A DNA stretch of 64,000 bases from Kiloniellaceae bacterium (GTDB lineage Bacteria > Pseudomonadota > Alphaproteobacteria > Kiloniellales > J153), in the NCBI GenBank assembly GCA_021776175.1, contig JAJFGJ010000036.1, positions 62,001 through 126,000 of the forward strand, read 5' to 3'. The position numbers and the translations under genes were made by a program. Shown here piece after piece: positions 1 to 9,260 of the stretch. Every line of letters begins with the position of its first letter. Position 1 is the stretch's first letter. The notes under the pieces are model-generated. The model was not told where the DNA came from. It saw only the letters and a program-made list of their open reading frames with translations, and did not search any database.

Positions 1-263
1 GCGGAATCGACCAAGATGGCACCCTGCTCGATTTCGATTATCAGGAGGTCCGGGCGGCCCAAGCCATTATCGCGAATTCGGCCCAGGTGTTCCTGGCGGC
101 GGACCAAACAAAATACGGCCGAAGCGCTATGGTCCGCTTGGGCCATGTGACGCAGATCGATGCTCTGTTCACGGACCGCGTGCCGCCAAGCGCCCTTTCG
201 GACGTTCTCGCGGCGGCTCAGGTTCAGATACACGTGGCACCGCCCGAGGGGCTCGATTCCTAG
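1..263 (+). CDS. glpR: DeoR/GlpR-family transcriptional repressor, C-terminal fragment (cut by left edge)
   Basis: The open frame enters from the left edge (first full codon at position 3) and ends at TAG 261-263, giving the last 86 residues. The text GTLLDFDYQEVRAAQAI and VFLAADQTKYGRSAMVRLGH is the typical C-terminal sensor region of DeoR-family sugar-phosphate repressors, closest in style to GlpR. It lies directly upstream of glpD in the same direction, where a glycerol-3-phosphate-responsive repressor is expected. The DNA-binding half is outside the window, so GlpR rather than another DeoR member is inferred mainly from context. Confidence 0.72.
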   Translation, partial: GIDQDGTLLDFDYQEVRAAQAIIANSAQVFLAADQTKYGRSAMVRLGHVTQIDALFTDRVPPSALSDVLAAAQVQIHVAPPEGLDS

Positions 264-313
264 GCTCGCATTTGAGTTTCGCCCCGGTCTCTTTGGATTA
301 CACCATTTCGTCA

Positions 314-348
314 TGAACATTCTACGTCTGCGACACCATGAATGTTCA
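314..348. promoter_or_regulatory. Inverted repeat upstream of glpD, candidate GlpR operator
   Basis: TGAACATTC at 314-322 and its exact reverse complement GAATGTTCA at 340-348 are separated by 17 bp in the glpR-glpD gap. The half-site ATGTTC resembles the WATGTTCG half-site known for E. coli GlpR. Related fragments (TGAAC near 361, TTTTCGCTTG near 376) follow in an AT-rich stretch that probably holds the glpD promoter. The repeat is seen directly; operator function is inferred. Confidence 0.5.
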
Positions 349-500
349 CATCTGAATAAAATGAACCTATATCTTTTCGCTTGTGAATAAAAATCCCGAT
401 ACCTATGGTTAACCCTTAAGCGGTGTGGGGGCACCAACTTATCGGTATCAAGAAGCCTCAAGAATTTTGCCATAACGGCCGGACAGGAAGGGCATTTGCG

Positions 501-2036
501 GTGTCGGAAGCGGACCCGGTCGATCTTTTAGTTGTAGGCGGCGGTATCAACGGCGTGGGGATCGCGCGTGACGCCGCGGGCCGGGGTCTGTCCGTCGTGT
601 TATGCGAGCAAGACGATTTAGGCGGCGCGACCTCTTCGGCCAGTACCAAGCTGATTCATGGCGGTCTGCGTTATCTGGAAACCTTTGAGTTCCGCCTGGT
701 GCGCGAGGCCTTGATCGAGCGCGAAGTCCTGCTGAACGCGGCGCCCCATATCATTTGGCCGTTGCGGTTCGTCTTGCCGCACAATGGCGGCCTGCGCCCG
801 GCCTGGATGGTTCGGCTCGGCCTGTTTCTCTACGATCATTTGGGCGGCCGCGAGAAATTACCCGGATCCTATGGATTGAACCTGCGCGACGACCCCGCAG
901 GGCGGCCCCTGAAAGATAAATTCACCAAGGCGTTCTGCTACTCGGACTGCTGGGTGCAGGATTCTCGGCTGGTGATCCTGAACGCCATGGACGCGGCCGA
1001 GCGCGGCGCCGAGATTTTACCGCGCACCCGCTGTACGGCCTTGCGCCGCTCCGACAACCTCTGGCATGCGACGCTGGAACCGCGCCACGGTGGCGCGGAG
1101 TCGCGCTTACGCGCCCGCGCGGCGGTCAATGCCGCCGGGCCTTGGGTCGGCGAGGTGCTGAGCGATATAGCTGGAGGCAACCGGGAAAACCGCCTGCGCC
1201 TGGTCAAGGGAAGCCACATCGTGGTGCCGCGCATCGGCGAGGGCGACCAAGCTTACATTCTGCAAAACGATGACCGGCGAATCGTCTTCATTATTCCATA
1301 CGAACAAGATTATTCCTTGATCGGAACCACCGACGTTCCCTACGACGGCGACCCGGTGGATGTCCGGATCTCCGGTAGCGAGATCGACTACCTGTGCACG
1401 GCGGTAAACCGGTACCTGGATAAACCGGTCGCGCCCGACGATGTGATTTGGAGTTACGCCGGGGTACGCCCGCTTTACGACGATGCCAGCGCCAACGTGT
1501 CCGCGGTCACCCGCGATTACGTCTTCGATATCGACCGGGGGCGCGAAGACAACGGCGCGCCGATGCTGTCGATTTTCGGCGGCAAAATCACCACCTACCG
1601 TAAGCTGGCCGAGCACGCGGTAGAGAAACTTCTGCCCATGGTGGAACGCACGGGGCCTGCTTGGACGCAAGGCGCTACTTTGCCTGGGGGCGATATGCCG
1701 GGCGGCGACTTCGAAGCTTTCGCGACCGGCCTGCGCCGGGAAAAGCCCTGGCTGCCCGCCGATCTGGCTTGGCGTTACGCGCGGGCCTACGGCACCCGCA
1801 CAGACCGCCTGCTGAACGGCGCGAGCGACTTGGCGGACCTCGGAGGAGATTTAGGCGACGGCGTTCACGAGGCCGAGATCGCCTATCTGCGCAAGCATGA
1901 ATGGGCGGCGACCGCCGAAGACGTTCTATGGCGCCGCTCCAAGCTGGGGCTTCATGTGGCGGCGCCGACGCTCGCACGCTTGGCCACGCTTTTCGGAGAG
2001 AGCGCGCCGGCCCCCGAAAAGGCGGCCACGAGATGA
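501..2036 (+). CDS. glpD: Aerobic glycerol-3-phosphate dehydrogenase
   Basis: This FAD enzyme oxidises sn-glycerol-3-phosphate to dihydroxyacetone phosphate at the inner membrane and passes electrons to quinone. The N-terminus has the dinucleotide-binding text DLLVVGGGINGVGIARDAAG, followed by GATSSASTKLIHGGLRYLE, which is diagnostic of GlpD. At 511 aa it matches the family (about 500 aa). I chose GTG at 501 because AGGAAGG lies about 10 bases upstream; the frame is open back to 423, but that N-terminus looks non-coding. It is the first gene after the repressor fragment and heads the glycerol uptake cluster, so regulation by the upstream DeoR-type protein is likely. Confidence 0.93.
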   Translation: MSEADPVDLLVVGGGINGVGIARDAAGRGLSVVLCEQDDLGGATSSASTKLIHGGLRYLETFEFRLVREALIEREVLLNAAPHIIWPLRFVLPHNGGLRPAWMVRLGLFLYDHLGGREKLPGSYGLNLRDDPAGRPLKDKFTKAFCYSDCWVQDSRLVILNAMDAAERGAEILPRTRCTALRRSDNLWHATLEPRHGGAESRLRARAAVNAAGPWVGEVLSDIAGGNRENRLRLVKGSHIVVPRIGEGDQAYILQNDDRRIVFIIPYEQDYSLIGTTDVPYDGDPVDVRISGSEIDYLCTAVNRYLDKPVAPDDVIWSYAGVRPLYDDASANVSAVTRDYVFDIDRGREDNGAPMLSIFGGKITTYRKLAEHAVEKLLPMVERTGPAWTQGATLPGGDMPGGDFEAFATGLRREKPWLPADLAWRYARAYGTRTDRLLNGASDLADLGGDLGDGVHEAEIAYLRKHEWAATAEDVLWRRSKLGLHVAAPTLARLATLFGESAPAPEKAATR

Positions 2037-2205
2037 CCGTGAACGCACAGACTACGCTCCGCCAATTCAGCGGGGAGCTAAATTACATGCGAATTACCCT
2101 GAAGCCTGGCTTTGACGGGCTTCGGGAATCTAGCGGCGCCCGATTGATATCGACTATCATTCGGCCGATACTTAGGAACAAAAAACTAGATGAGGAGGCA
2201 AGGCT

Positions 2206-3942
2206 GTGAAGAGAATGTTATTGACCGCCGTCGCGGGAGCGGCGCTGGTGTCGTTCGCGAGCGCGAGCTTCGCCGGCATGACGGAAGCCGAGAACTGGAT
2301 CGACAAGGAATTCCAGCCCTCGACTCTTTCCAAGAGCGATCAGATGAAGGAGATGGAGTGGTTTATGAAAGCCGCTGCTCCCTTCAAGAGCATGGAAATC
2401 AACGTCCTGTCCGAAGGCATCCCGACTCACACTTATGAGTCGACGGTTCTAACCAAGGCCTTCGAGGAAATCACCGGCATCAAGGTCAATCATCAGATCT
2501 TGGGCGAAGGCGAAGTTGTCCAAGCCGTCCAAACCCAGATGCAGACCGGACGTAATCTCTATGACGCCTACGTCAACGATTCCGATCTGATTGGGACTCA
2601 TTCGCGCCTGCAACTCGCGGTCAACTTGACCGACTGGATGGCAGGCGAGGGCAAGGGCGTCACCAACCCCATGCTCGACCTCGACGACTTCATGGGCCTC
2701 AAGTTCACCACCGGTCCGGACGGCAAGCTCTATCAGCTTCCCGACCAGCAGTTCGCGAACCTTTATTGGTTCCGCTACGACTGGTTCCAACGCGCCGATC
2801 TGAAAGCGCAATTCAAGAAAAAGTATGGCTACGAGCTGGGCGTGCCGGTCAATTGGTCGGCCTATGAGGACATCGCCGAGTTCTTCAGCGAGGACGTGAA
2901 GGAAATCGACGGTGTGCGCATTTACGGCCACATGGATTACGGCAAGCGTGCGCCGGACCTCGGTTGGCGCATGACCGATGCTTGGCTTTCCATGGCCGGC
3001 GAAGGCAGCAAGGGCCTGCCCAACGGCATCCCTGTCGACGAGTGGGGCATCCGCATGGAGCCGGGCACCTGCAATCCCGTGGGCGCCTCGGTATCGCGCG
3101 GCGGCGCCGCCAACAGCCCGGCCGCGGTCTATGCGATCCGCAAATGGGACGAATGGCTTCGCAAGTATGCGCCTCCGGGCGCGGCCAGTTACGACTTCTA
3201 TCAGTCGCTGCCGGCGCTTTCCTCCGGCAATGTGGCCCAGCAGATCTTCTGGTACACGGCCTTCACCGCTTCCATGGTGGCGCCCAAGGATTCGGGCAAC
3301 AACACGGTCGACGATGCCGGCAAGCCCCTGTGGCGCATGGCCCCGTCCCCGCACGGCCCGTATTGGACAGAAGGCCAGAAGCTCGGCTATCAGGATGTCG
3401 GTTCCTGGACTCTGTTCAAGTCCACGCCGGTCGATCGCCGTAAGGCCGCTTGGCTGTTCGCGCAGTTCGCGGTTTCCAAGACGGTGTCGCTGAAGAAAAC
3501 TCATGTCGGCCTGACCCCGATCCGCGACAGCGACATCCGCCACGCATCCTTCACCGAGCGGGCTCCGAACTTGGGCGGCTTGGTGGAGTTCTATCGCTCC
3601 CCCGACCGTGTGCTCTGGTCCCCGACCGGCGTCAACGTTCCAGATTATCCCAAGCTCGCCCAGATTTGGTGGCAGCAGATCGGCGACGTGAACTCCGGCG
3701 CCTTCACGGCTCAGGAAGCCATGAACCGCTTGGCCGGCGAAATGGACCAAGTCATGGCCCGTATGCAGGCGGTCGACGAAAAGGCCGGTGTGTACGGCGG
3801 TTGCGGACCCAGGCTGAACGACGAAGTGGCCGATTCGGTTTGGCTCAACAAGCCGGGCTCGCCGAAGGCCAAGTTGGCCAATGAAAAGCCACAAGGCGAA
3901 ACCATCGCCTACGACGAACTGGTGAAGCGCTGGCAGAACTAA
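2206..3942 (+). CDS. glpV: Glycerol ABC transporter substrate-binding protein
   Basis: A 578-aa periplasmic solute-binding protein. It starts with GTG at 2206 behind a strong GAGGAGG site and has a clear Sec signal peptide (basic start, hydrophobic stretch, cleavage near ASFA-GM). The body is a family-1 type binding protein of the large GlpV class; rhizobial GlpV is about this size. It lies between glpD and two ATPase genes. In the Rhizobium leguminosarum glpDSTPQUV locus the binding protein is last, so the order here is rearranged. Glycerol, rather than glycerol-3-phosphate or a polyol, is inferred from the operon partners. Confidence 0.85.
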   Translation: MKRMLLTAVAGAALVSFASASFAGMTEAENWIDKEFQPSTLSKSDQMKEMEWFMKAAAPFKSMEINVLSEGIPTHTYESTVLTKAFEEITGIKVNHQILGEGEVVQAVQTQMQTGRNLYDAYVNDSDLIGTHSRLQLAVNLTDWMAGEGKGVTNPMLDLDDFMGLKFTTGPDGKLYQLPDQQFANLYWFRYDWFQRADLKAQFKKKYGYELGVPVNWSAYEDIAEFFSEDVKEIDGVRIYGHMDYGKRAPDLGWRMTDAWLSMAGEGSKGLPNGIPVDEWGIRMEPGTCNPVGASVSRGGAANSPAAVYAIRKWDEWLRKYAPPGAASYDFYQSLPALSSGNVAQQIFWYTAFTASMVAPKDSGNNTVDDAGKPLWRMAPSPHGPYWTEGQKLGYQDVGSWTLFKSTPVDRRKAAWLFAQFAVSKTVSLKKTHVGLTPIRDSDIRHASFTERAPNLGGLVEFYRSPDRVLWSPTGVNVPDYPKLAQIWWQQIGDVNSGAFTAQEAMNRLAGEMDQVMARMQAVDEKAGVYGGCGPRLNDEVADSVWLNKPGSPKAKLANEKPQGETIAYDELVKRWQN

Positions 3943-3987
3943 GTTCAGCCTTTCGCTAATTTCAACCACCGTTTGGTGGCTTGGTAT

Positions 3988-4014
3988 CCTGGGGGGCGGT
4001 TCGTGCCCCCCGGG
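3988..4014 (+). promoter_or_regulatory. Strong intercistronic hairpin after the binding-protein gene
   Basis: GGGGGGC at 3991-3997 pairs with GCCCCCC at 4005-4011 around a 7-base loop, extended by two further pairs plus one T-G pair. A smaller hairpin (CCACC/GGTGG, 3966-3979) precedes it. No T-run follows, so it is not a classic terminator. Hairpins here often protect the binding-protein mRNA or limit readthrough into transporter genes; that role is inferred. Confidence 0.5.
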
Positions 4015-4049
4015 AGACAAGCTTTCTTCCCACCCCGCGAAGCCGGTTA

Positions 4050-4083
4050 CTGAAACGCCCATGACCCTGAAACGCCCATGACC
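4050..4083 (+). repeat. 17-bp tandem duplication across the glpS start
   Basis: The 17-base unit CTGAAACGCCCATGACC occurs at 4050-4066 and again at 4067-4083. Each copy carries an ATG. The first (4061) opens a six-codon frame (MTLKRP) whose TGA at 4079-4081 overlaps the second ATG (4078), the glpS start. This could be a short coupled leader or simply a slippage duplication. Confidence 0.7.
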
Positions 4084-5145
4084 CTTGAATTCAAACAGGT
4101 CGAAAAGCGTGTGGGGGCGGAGACACATATTTATCCCACCGACCTCAAGCTCGAGGATGGCGGCTTCAACATCTTGCTGGGCACGACATTGTCCGGCAAG
4201 ACCACGATGCTGCATTTGATGGCCGGACTGGACCGGCCCACCTCCGGCGAAGTTTGGTTCAATGGCAAGAATGTGACCCGCGCGCCGGTTCAAGCGCGCA
4301 ATGTCTCCATGGTTCACCAACAGTTCATCAACTATCCCAATTTCAACGTGTTCGAGAATATTGCCTCGCCGTTGCGCATCCAGCGTACGCCGGCAGTCGA
4401 AATCGACAAGCGCGTGGCCGAAGTGGCGGAGCTACTAAACCTCACGCCGCTTCTGAAACGCGGCCCCAGCGAGCTTTCGGGTGGCCAGCAGCAACGCACG
4501 GCCCTGGCCCGGGCGTTGGTCAAGGACTCCGACCTGGTGCTCCTAGACGAGCCGCTTGCCAATCTTGATTATAAGCTGCGCGAAGAATTGCGGGATCAGT
4601 TGCCGAAGTTGTTTGAGAATCGCGGTTGCACCGTCGTCTACGCCACCAGCGAACCGAACGAGGCGCTCCTGCTCGGCGGGCACACGGCCACCCTTCACGA
4701 GGGTCAGGTGACGCAGTTTGGAGAAACCGCGAAAATCTATCGCCGCCCAAAGGATTTACGCAGCGCCAAGGTGTTCGCGGACCCGCCCATGAATACAGCG
4801 CCCGTGGCCAAGCAAGGCGATACTTTCGTCCTGAACGACACCGTGTCTTGGACGGCAGGCGAACAACAACGTGGCCTTGGCGACAGCGCCTATACAGTCG
4901 GGATTCGCCCTCATCACATCACACCGGCGGCCAGGGGCGCTGGCGCGGTGCCCATCGTGGGCGAAGTTCTCATAACGGAATTCAGCGGCTCTGAAAGCAT
5001 CATACATTTCCGGGTCGAAGGGCGGACTTGGGTATCGCAAGCCCAAGGCATCCATCCCTTCGAGATCGGAACCCAGGCGGAATTCTTTCTGGATTCCGCG
5101 AACTGCATTTACTTCGGACCGGACAACGAGCTGGTATCCGCCTGA
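4078..5145 (+). CDS. glpS: Glycerol ABC transporter ATP-binding protein GlpS
   Basis: A 355-aa ABC ATPase of the carbohydrate-importer (CUT1/MalK) type with a C-terminal OB-fold-like region after residue 240. Walker A is GTTLSGKTT, the signature is LSGGQQQR, and Walker B is LVLLDEPLANLD. The switch region reads YATSEPNEA where importers normally have YVTHDQxEA, so the H-loop histidine is a serine at about residue 191. The gene ends in a TGATG overlap with glpT, so the pair is translationally coupled. It is expected to pair with GlpT as a heterodimer energising GlpPQ. Confidence 0.88.
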   Translation: MTLEFKQVEKRVGAETHIYPTDLKLEDGGFNILLGTTLSGKTTMLHLMAGLDRPTSGEVWFNGKNVTRAPVQARNVSMVHQQFINYPNFNVFENIASPLRIQRTPAVEIDKRVAEVAELLNLTPLLKRGPSELSGGQQQRTALARALVKDSDLVLLDEPLANLDYKLREELRDQLPKLFENRGCTVVYATSEPNEALLLGGHTATLHEGQVTQFGETAKIYRRPKDLRSAKVFADPPMNTAPVAKQGDTFVLNDTVSWTAGEQQRGLGDSAYTVGIRPHHITPAARGAGAVPIVGEVLITEFSGSESIIHFRVEGRTWVSQAQGIHPFEIGTQAEFFLDSANCIYFGPDNELVSA

Positions 5146-6224
5146 TGTCGAAAATCAGCCTGCGCCAGCTCAAACACAGCTATCTCTCCAACCCAAGCCG
5201 CGATGAGGACTGGGCGCTCAAGAGCATGGATATCGAATGGTCCGACGGGGGCGCCTATGCCCTGCTCGGCCCCTCGGGCTGCGGCAAGACGACTTTGCTG
5301 AACATTATCTCGGGACTGCTGGTGCCATCCAGCGGGCGCATATTGTTTGACGATGAAGACGTAACCGACACGCCGCCGGAGCAACGCAACATCGCCCAGG
5401 TATTCCAGTTTCCGGTCGTCTACGACACCATGACGGTATACGACAATCTTGCCTTCCCTTTACGCAACCGGGGCATAGCCGACAGCGATATCGGCCCGCG
5501 CGTAAGTGAGATCGCGCACATGCTGGACCTGGAGAACACGCTCCAAAGCAAGGCGGCCGGCCTGACCGCCGATGCCAAGCAGAAAATCTCACTCGGGCGC
5601 GGGCTTATCCGCTCCGACGTCAACGCCATTCTGTTCGACGAACCGCTGACGGTGATCGATCCCCACCTGAAGTGGGTTCTGCGCTCCAAGCTCAAGGAGA
5701 TTCACCGGCGTGTTGGCTCGACCATGATCTATGTGACCCACGATCAGACCGAAGCCATGACCTTCGCCGATCAAGTCGTGGTCATGCATGAGGGCACGGT
5801 GGTGCAAATCGGCACGCCGATAGATCTGTTCGAGAAGCCGCACCATACTTTTGTCGGGCATTTCATCGGCTCTCCTGGGATGAATGTCTTGCCTTGCAAC
5901 TTCGTCAACGGCGGCCCCCGGTTTGCCGGCCATCCCATCGAGACCGCCGGCACGGCACGGCCAGCGGCTGGATACAGCCGCCTGGAGTTTGGCGTGCGGC
6001 CGGAATTCGTCAGCTTTTGCGCGGACGGCATTCCGGTGGAGATAGAAAAGGTGAAAGACGCCGGGCGCTATCGCATCGTCGATACACGCAACGGCGACGT
6101 GCGCATCCAGCTTCTTGTGCCCGAAGGCGCATCAGTGGCCTCTGGATCGGCCCACATCCAATTCGATCCCGCCCACACGCAGATTTACGCCGACGGCTGG
6201 ATTGTTAGCGAACCAGCGCCATGA
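5145..6224 (+). CDS. glpT: Glycerol ABC transporter ATP-binding protein GlpT
   Basis: A 359-aa second importer ATPase. I chose ATG 5145, which overlaps the glpS stop (TGATG); the frame is open upstream but runs through glpS. Walker A is GPSGCGKTT, Walker B is AILFDEPLTVIDP, and the switch histidine is present in YVTHDQTEA. The ABC signature is not LSGGQ but LTADAKQK (residues 140-147). GlpS shows the opposite pattern, so the predicted heterodimer has one intact composite ATP site and one degenerate site. It ends in an ATGA overlap with the permease gene. Confidence 0.88.
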   Translation: MSKISLRQLKHSYLSNPSRDEDWALKSMDIEWSDGGAYALLGPSGCGKTTLLNIISGLLVPSSGRILFDDEDVTDTPPEQRNIAQVFQFPVVYDTMTVYDNLAFPLRNRGIADSDIGPRVSEIAHMLDLENTLQSKAAGLTADAKQKISLGRGLIRSDVNAILFDEPLTVIDPHLKWVLRSKLKEIHRRVGSTMIYVTHDQTEAMTFADQVVVMHEGTVVQIGTPIDLFEKPHHTFVGHFIGSPGMNVLPCNFVNGGPRFAGHPIETAGTARPAAGYSRLEFGVRPEFVSFCADGIPVEIEKVKDAGRYRIVDTRNGDVRIQLLVPEGASVASGSAHIQFDPAHTQIYADGWIVSEPAP

Positions 6225-7086
6225 CCCAAAAAACCACCCATCAGAAAGCGTGGCTCCTGGTCACCCCGGTTGTAGTCTTGGTAGCCTTCAACGCCTTGAT
6301 TCCCTTGATGACCGTGGTCAATTATTCGTTCCAGGAGACCTTCGGCAACAATATTTTCTTCTGGGAAGGCACGCATTGGTTCGAGGAGGTCCTCCATTCC
6401 GACCGTTTCGCCGCCTCTCTTGTGCGCCAGATTGTTTTCACCACAATCATCCTGCTGATCGAAATACCCTTCGGGGTCGCCATCGCGCTCTCCATGCCCC
6501 GCAAGGGGCCCTGGGTTTCGGTGTGCCTGGTCATGATGGCCTTGCCGCTGCTCATTCCCTGGAATGTTGTCGGCGCCATGTGGAATATCTTCGCCCTGCC
6601 CGATATCGGTTTGCTCGGCAAGACGCTCAATTCCCTGGGCTTCGATTACGATTACACACAGCAACCTTTTTCGGCCTGGTTCACGGTCATCCTTATGGAT
6701 GTCTGGCACTGGACTTCGCTTGTGGTCCTGCTGTCCTATGCCGGCTTAAGCTCGATTCCCGAAGCTTACTATCAGGCCGCGAAAATCGACGGCGCCAGCC
6801 CCTGGGCCATCATCCGCTATATTGAACTTCCCAAGATGAAGCGGGTTCTGATTATCGCTTTTCTGCTGCGCTTCATGGACAGTTTCATGATTTATACCGA
6901 ACCTTTCGTGCTGACCGGCGGCGGCCCGGGCAATGCGACGACCTTCCTGTCTATCGATCTGGTCAAGGTTGCCTTGGGGCAGTTCGACCTTGGACCGGCG
7001 GCGGCCATGTCGCTTATCTACTTCCTGATCATCCTTCTGACCTGCTGGCTGTTCTACACCCTGACCATGAAGGACGAGGCGCAGTG

Positions 7087-7087
<1 letters not shown>
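6221..7087 (+). CDS. glpP: Glycerol ABC transporter permease GlpP
   Basis: A 288-aa inner-membrane permease with about six hydrophobic segments and the binding-protein-dependent permease EAA loop (YYQAAKIDGASPWAIIRYIE, around residues 184-203) that docks onto the ATPase. It starts ATGA over the glpT stop and ends TGATG over the next permease, consistent with one tightly coupled operon. It is the MalF-like partner of the pair. Confidence 0.9.
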
Positions 7088-7887
<800 letters not shown>

Positions 7888-7897
7888 GGGGCGGCTC

Positions 7898-8179
7898 ATG
7901 GATCTCTCCTGGATGGCATGGACCTGGCCGACCGCCGCGTTCTTTATCTTCATCCTGCTCGCCCTGACGACCATGATGATCTGGGAGCGGTTCAGCCCGG
8001 GCGGGAACCCCCGAAAAGGCATCCTTAGGCTCGACACCACGCGCGGCGACCGCTTGTTTATCACCCTGCTTGGCAGCGCCTACATCCACCTGGCCTGGCT
8101 CGGCATTTTCGGCGCCCCGCTGTGGGGTGGCCTAGTGATTTCTATTTTGTTTGGGATCGCGGTGTTCCGGTGGGTTTGA
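7898..8179 (+). CDS. glpU: Small membrane protein, GlpU/DUF2160 type
   Basis: A 93-aa protein with an N-terminal membrane segment (about residues 9-30) and one or two C-terminal segments (about 52-92) separated by a charged loop. It lies ten bases after the second permease in the same direction. Glycerol ABC loci of this type carry a small DUF2160 membrane protein called GlpU of unknown function; position and topology match. No catalytic motif is visible. A GC-rich hairpin (8180-8197, CGGCCGCC/GGCGGCCG) follows directly and may mark the operon end, though it has no T-run. Confidence 0.75.
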   Translation: MDLSWMAWTWPTAAFFIFILLALTTMMIWERFSPGGNPRKGILRLDTTRGDRLFITLLGSAYIHLAWLGIFGAPLWGGLVISILFGIAVFRWV

Positions 8180-8240
8180 CGGCCGCCAAGGCGGCCGGAG
8201 TCAGCCAGCCCCCCCCCTAGCCTAGAAGACGTAACGCCGG

Positions 8241-8387
8241 TTATCGCGGTGACTTCGGCGCCCGGCTTTCCAAGCTCGGCCGGCGCTGACGCGCCAGCCA
8301 CGTCTGGCGCAGCAAATGAAACACGGGGTAAACGACCAGAACCGCCATTAGCCCAATAATGACCGTGCTCAAGAAACTGGAAATCAC
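8241..8387 (-). CDS. Putative small membrane protein (48 aa)
   Basis: On the minus strand GTG at 8387 follows GGGAG at 8 bases' spacing and opens a 48-codon frame ending TAA at 8241. The product begins with one membrane-spanning stretch (about residues 2-24, ISSFLSTVIIGLMAVLVVYP) and ends in a basic cytoplasmic-type tail (LLRQTWLARQRRP). Hydrophobic span, basic tail and ribosome site together look like a genuine small membrane protein. I know no family for it, and a chance frame cannot be excluded. Confidence 0.42.
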   Translation of the reverse strand: MISSFLSTVIIGLMAVLVVYPVFHLLRQTWLARQRRPSLESRAPKSPR

Positions 8388-8444
8388 GATTGGCGCTCCC
8401 ACAGGTTATGCCCAGGAAACATCGTATTATCGCGAGAAATTCCC

Positions 8445-8627
8445 TACCCGGCAACAATCAAACCCGGCTAAATAGCTACCCGATTTGGCATCTTTCTAAC
8501 CAATGCATTACAATAGGTTACGATAGTTCTTCACAGATTTATCCACTACTTATCCCCATAAACCCACACTTCTGTAGTGGATGCTGAATGACATTAACTC
8601 AACCGCAATAAGGTTGTTCTATATTTC
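8445..8627. other. AT-rich gap with DnaA-box-like words and an inverted repeat
   Basis: This gap is far more AT-rich than its surroundings. It contains TTATCCACT (8539-8547) and TTATCCCCA (8550-8558), each one mismatch from the DnaA box TTATCCACA. It also has the 9-bp inverted repeat ATCCACTAC (8541-8549) / GTAGTGGAT (8574-8582). It may simply be the promoter and operator of the following gene. No replication genes are nearby. Confidence 0.35.
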
Positions 8628-8675
8628 ATGGGCTATTTCCAGCGCTGTCAGTCACGGTGCGAAAGGTGGCCGCGG

Positions 8676-9260
8676 ATGCGTATCGGGCGTCGGAGTCGTA
8701 TTGGCACGGACCCCAAGGAGTTGCGTGCCGAATTAGACGAGATTTTGAAATTCGAGGACCGGCCGGATTCGGTATGTGGCGCCGCTTGCCAGAAACCGGA
8801 CCCCAAAAGCTGCTCTCGAAGCTGTCTCGATATTCCCAAAATCTTGTCGAGCGATCCTGAAAAGTTTCCGCTCGAGGCCCGCATCGCGCCTCTGGTTTAC
8901 GAAATGAAACGACTCGGCGTATTCGAGCCATGCTGGTCTTGCGAAGGGCACAGCAAGCCCGACGGCTCGCTTTGGAAGTCCCCCCAAGTCTGGTTCTATG
9001 CCCACTCGGTCGTGCATTTACGGGTACTGGCCAATGGGATCAAAGAACTTCACCTGAGCGAAAAACTCAGCGTGCCTTGGCAAATCAGAGTCACGTTTTC
9101 CGACGCCGACAACGCGGAAACGACATTTTCGCTACAGCCCCGCATCGGCCCCGGCCATGCCGGGCTAGCGTCCCTGCGCAAAGATATCGACGCCATCGTA
9201 TTGGCGCTCCGCGAACAAGTGCTCGTCGAGGCCCTTAAACTTTCCAGGCAGTTCAGCTAG
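8676..9260 (+). CDS. Hypothetical protein with N-terminal cysteine cluster
   Basis: A 194-aa soluble protein that I do not recognise. I chose ATG 8676 because AGGTGG lies seven bases upstream; the frame is open to ATG 8628. Near residue 33 it has a cysteine-rich stretch (CGAACQKPDPKSCSRSC) that could bind metal. A second region has CWSCEGHSKPDGSLWKSPQV, and the C-terminal third looks helical. Its stop codon TAG lies inside the CTAG target duplication of the inserted miniature element, so the present C-terminus touches the insertion point. Confidence 0.6.
   Translation: MRIGRRSRIGTDPKELRAELDEILKFEDRPDSVCGAACQKPDPKSCSRSCLDIPKILSSDPEKFPLEARIAPLVYEMKRLGVFEPCWSCEGHSKPDGSLWKSPQVWFYAHSVVHLRVLANGIKELHLSEKLSVPWQIRVTFSDADNAETTFSLQPRIGPGHAGLASLRKDIDAIVLALREQVLVEALKLSRQFS

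Noticed and set aside
2449..4320. Long minus-strand open frame (623 codons) opposite glpV and the start of glpS
   Set aside because: It is antisense to two well-recognised genes and its translation shows no family motifs; GC-rich codon bias leaves such frames open by chance.
8530..8590. Chromosomal origin of replication
   Set aside because: Only two near-consensus DnaA words and no origin-linked genes; kept only as a low-interest observation.
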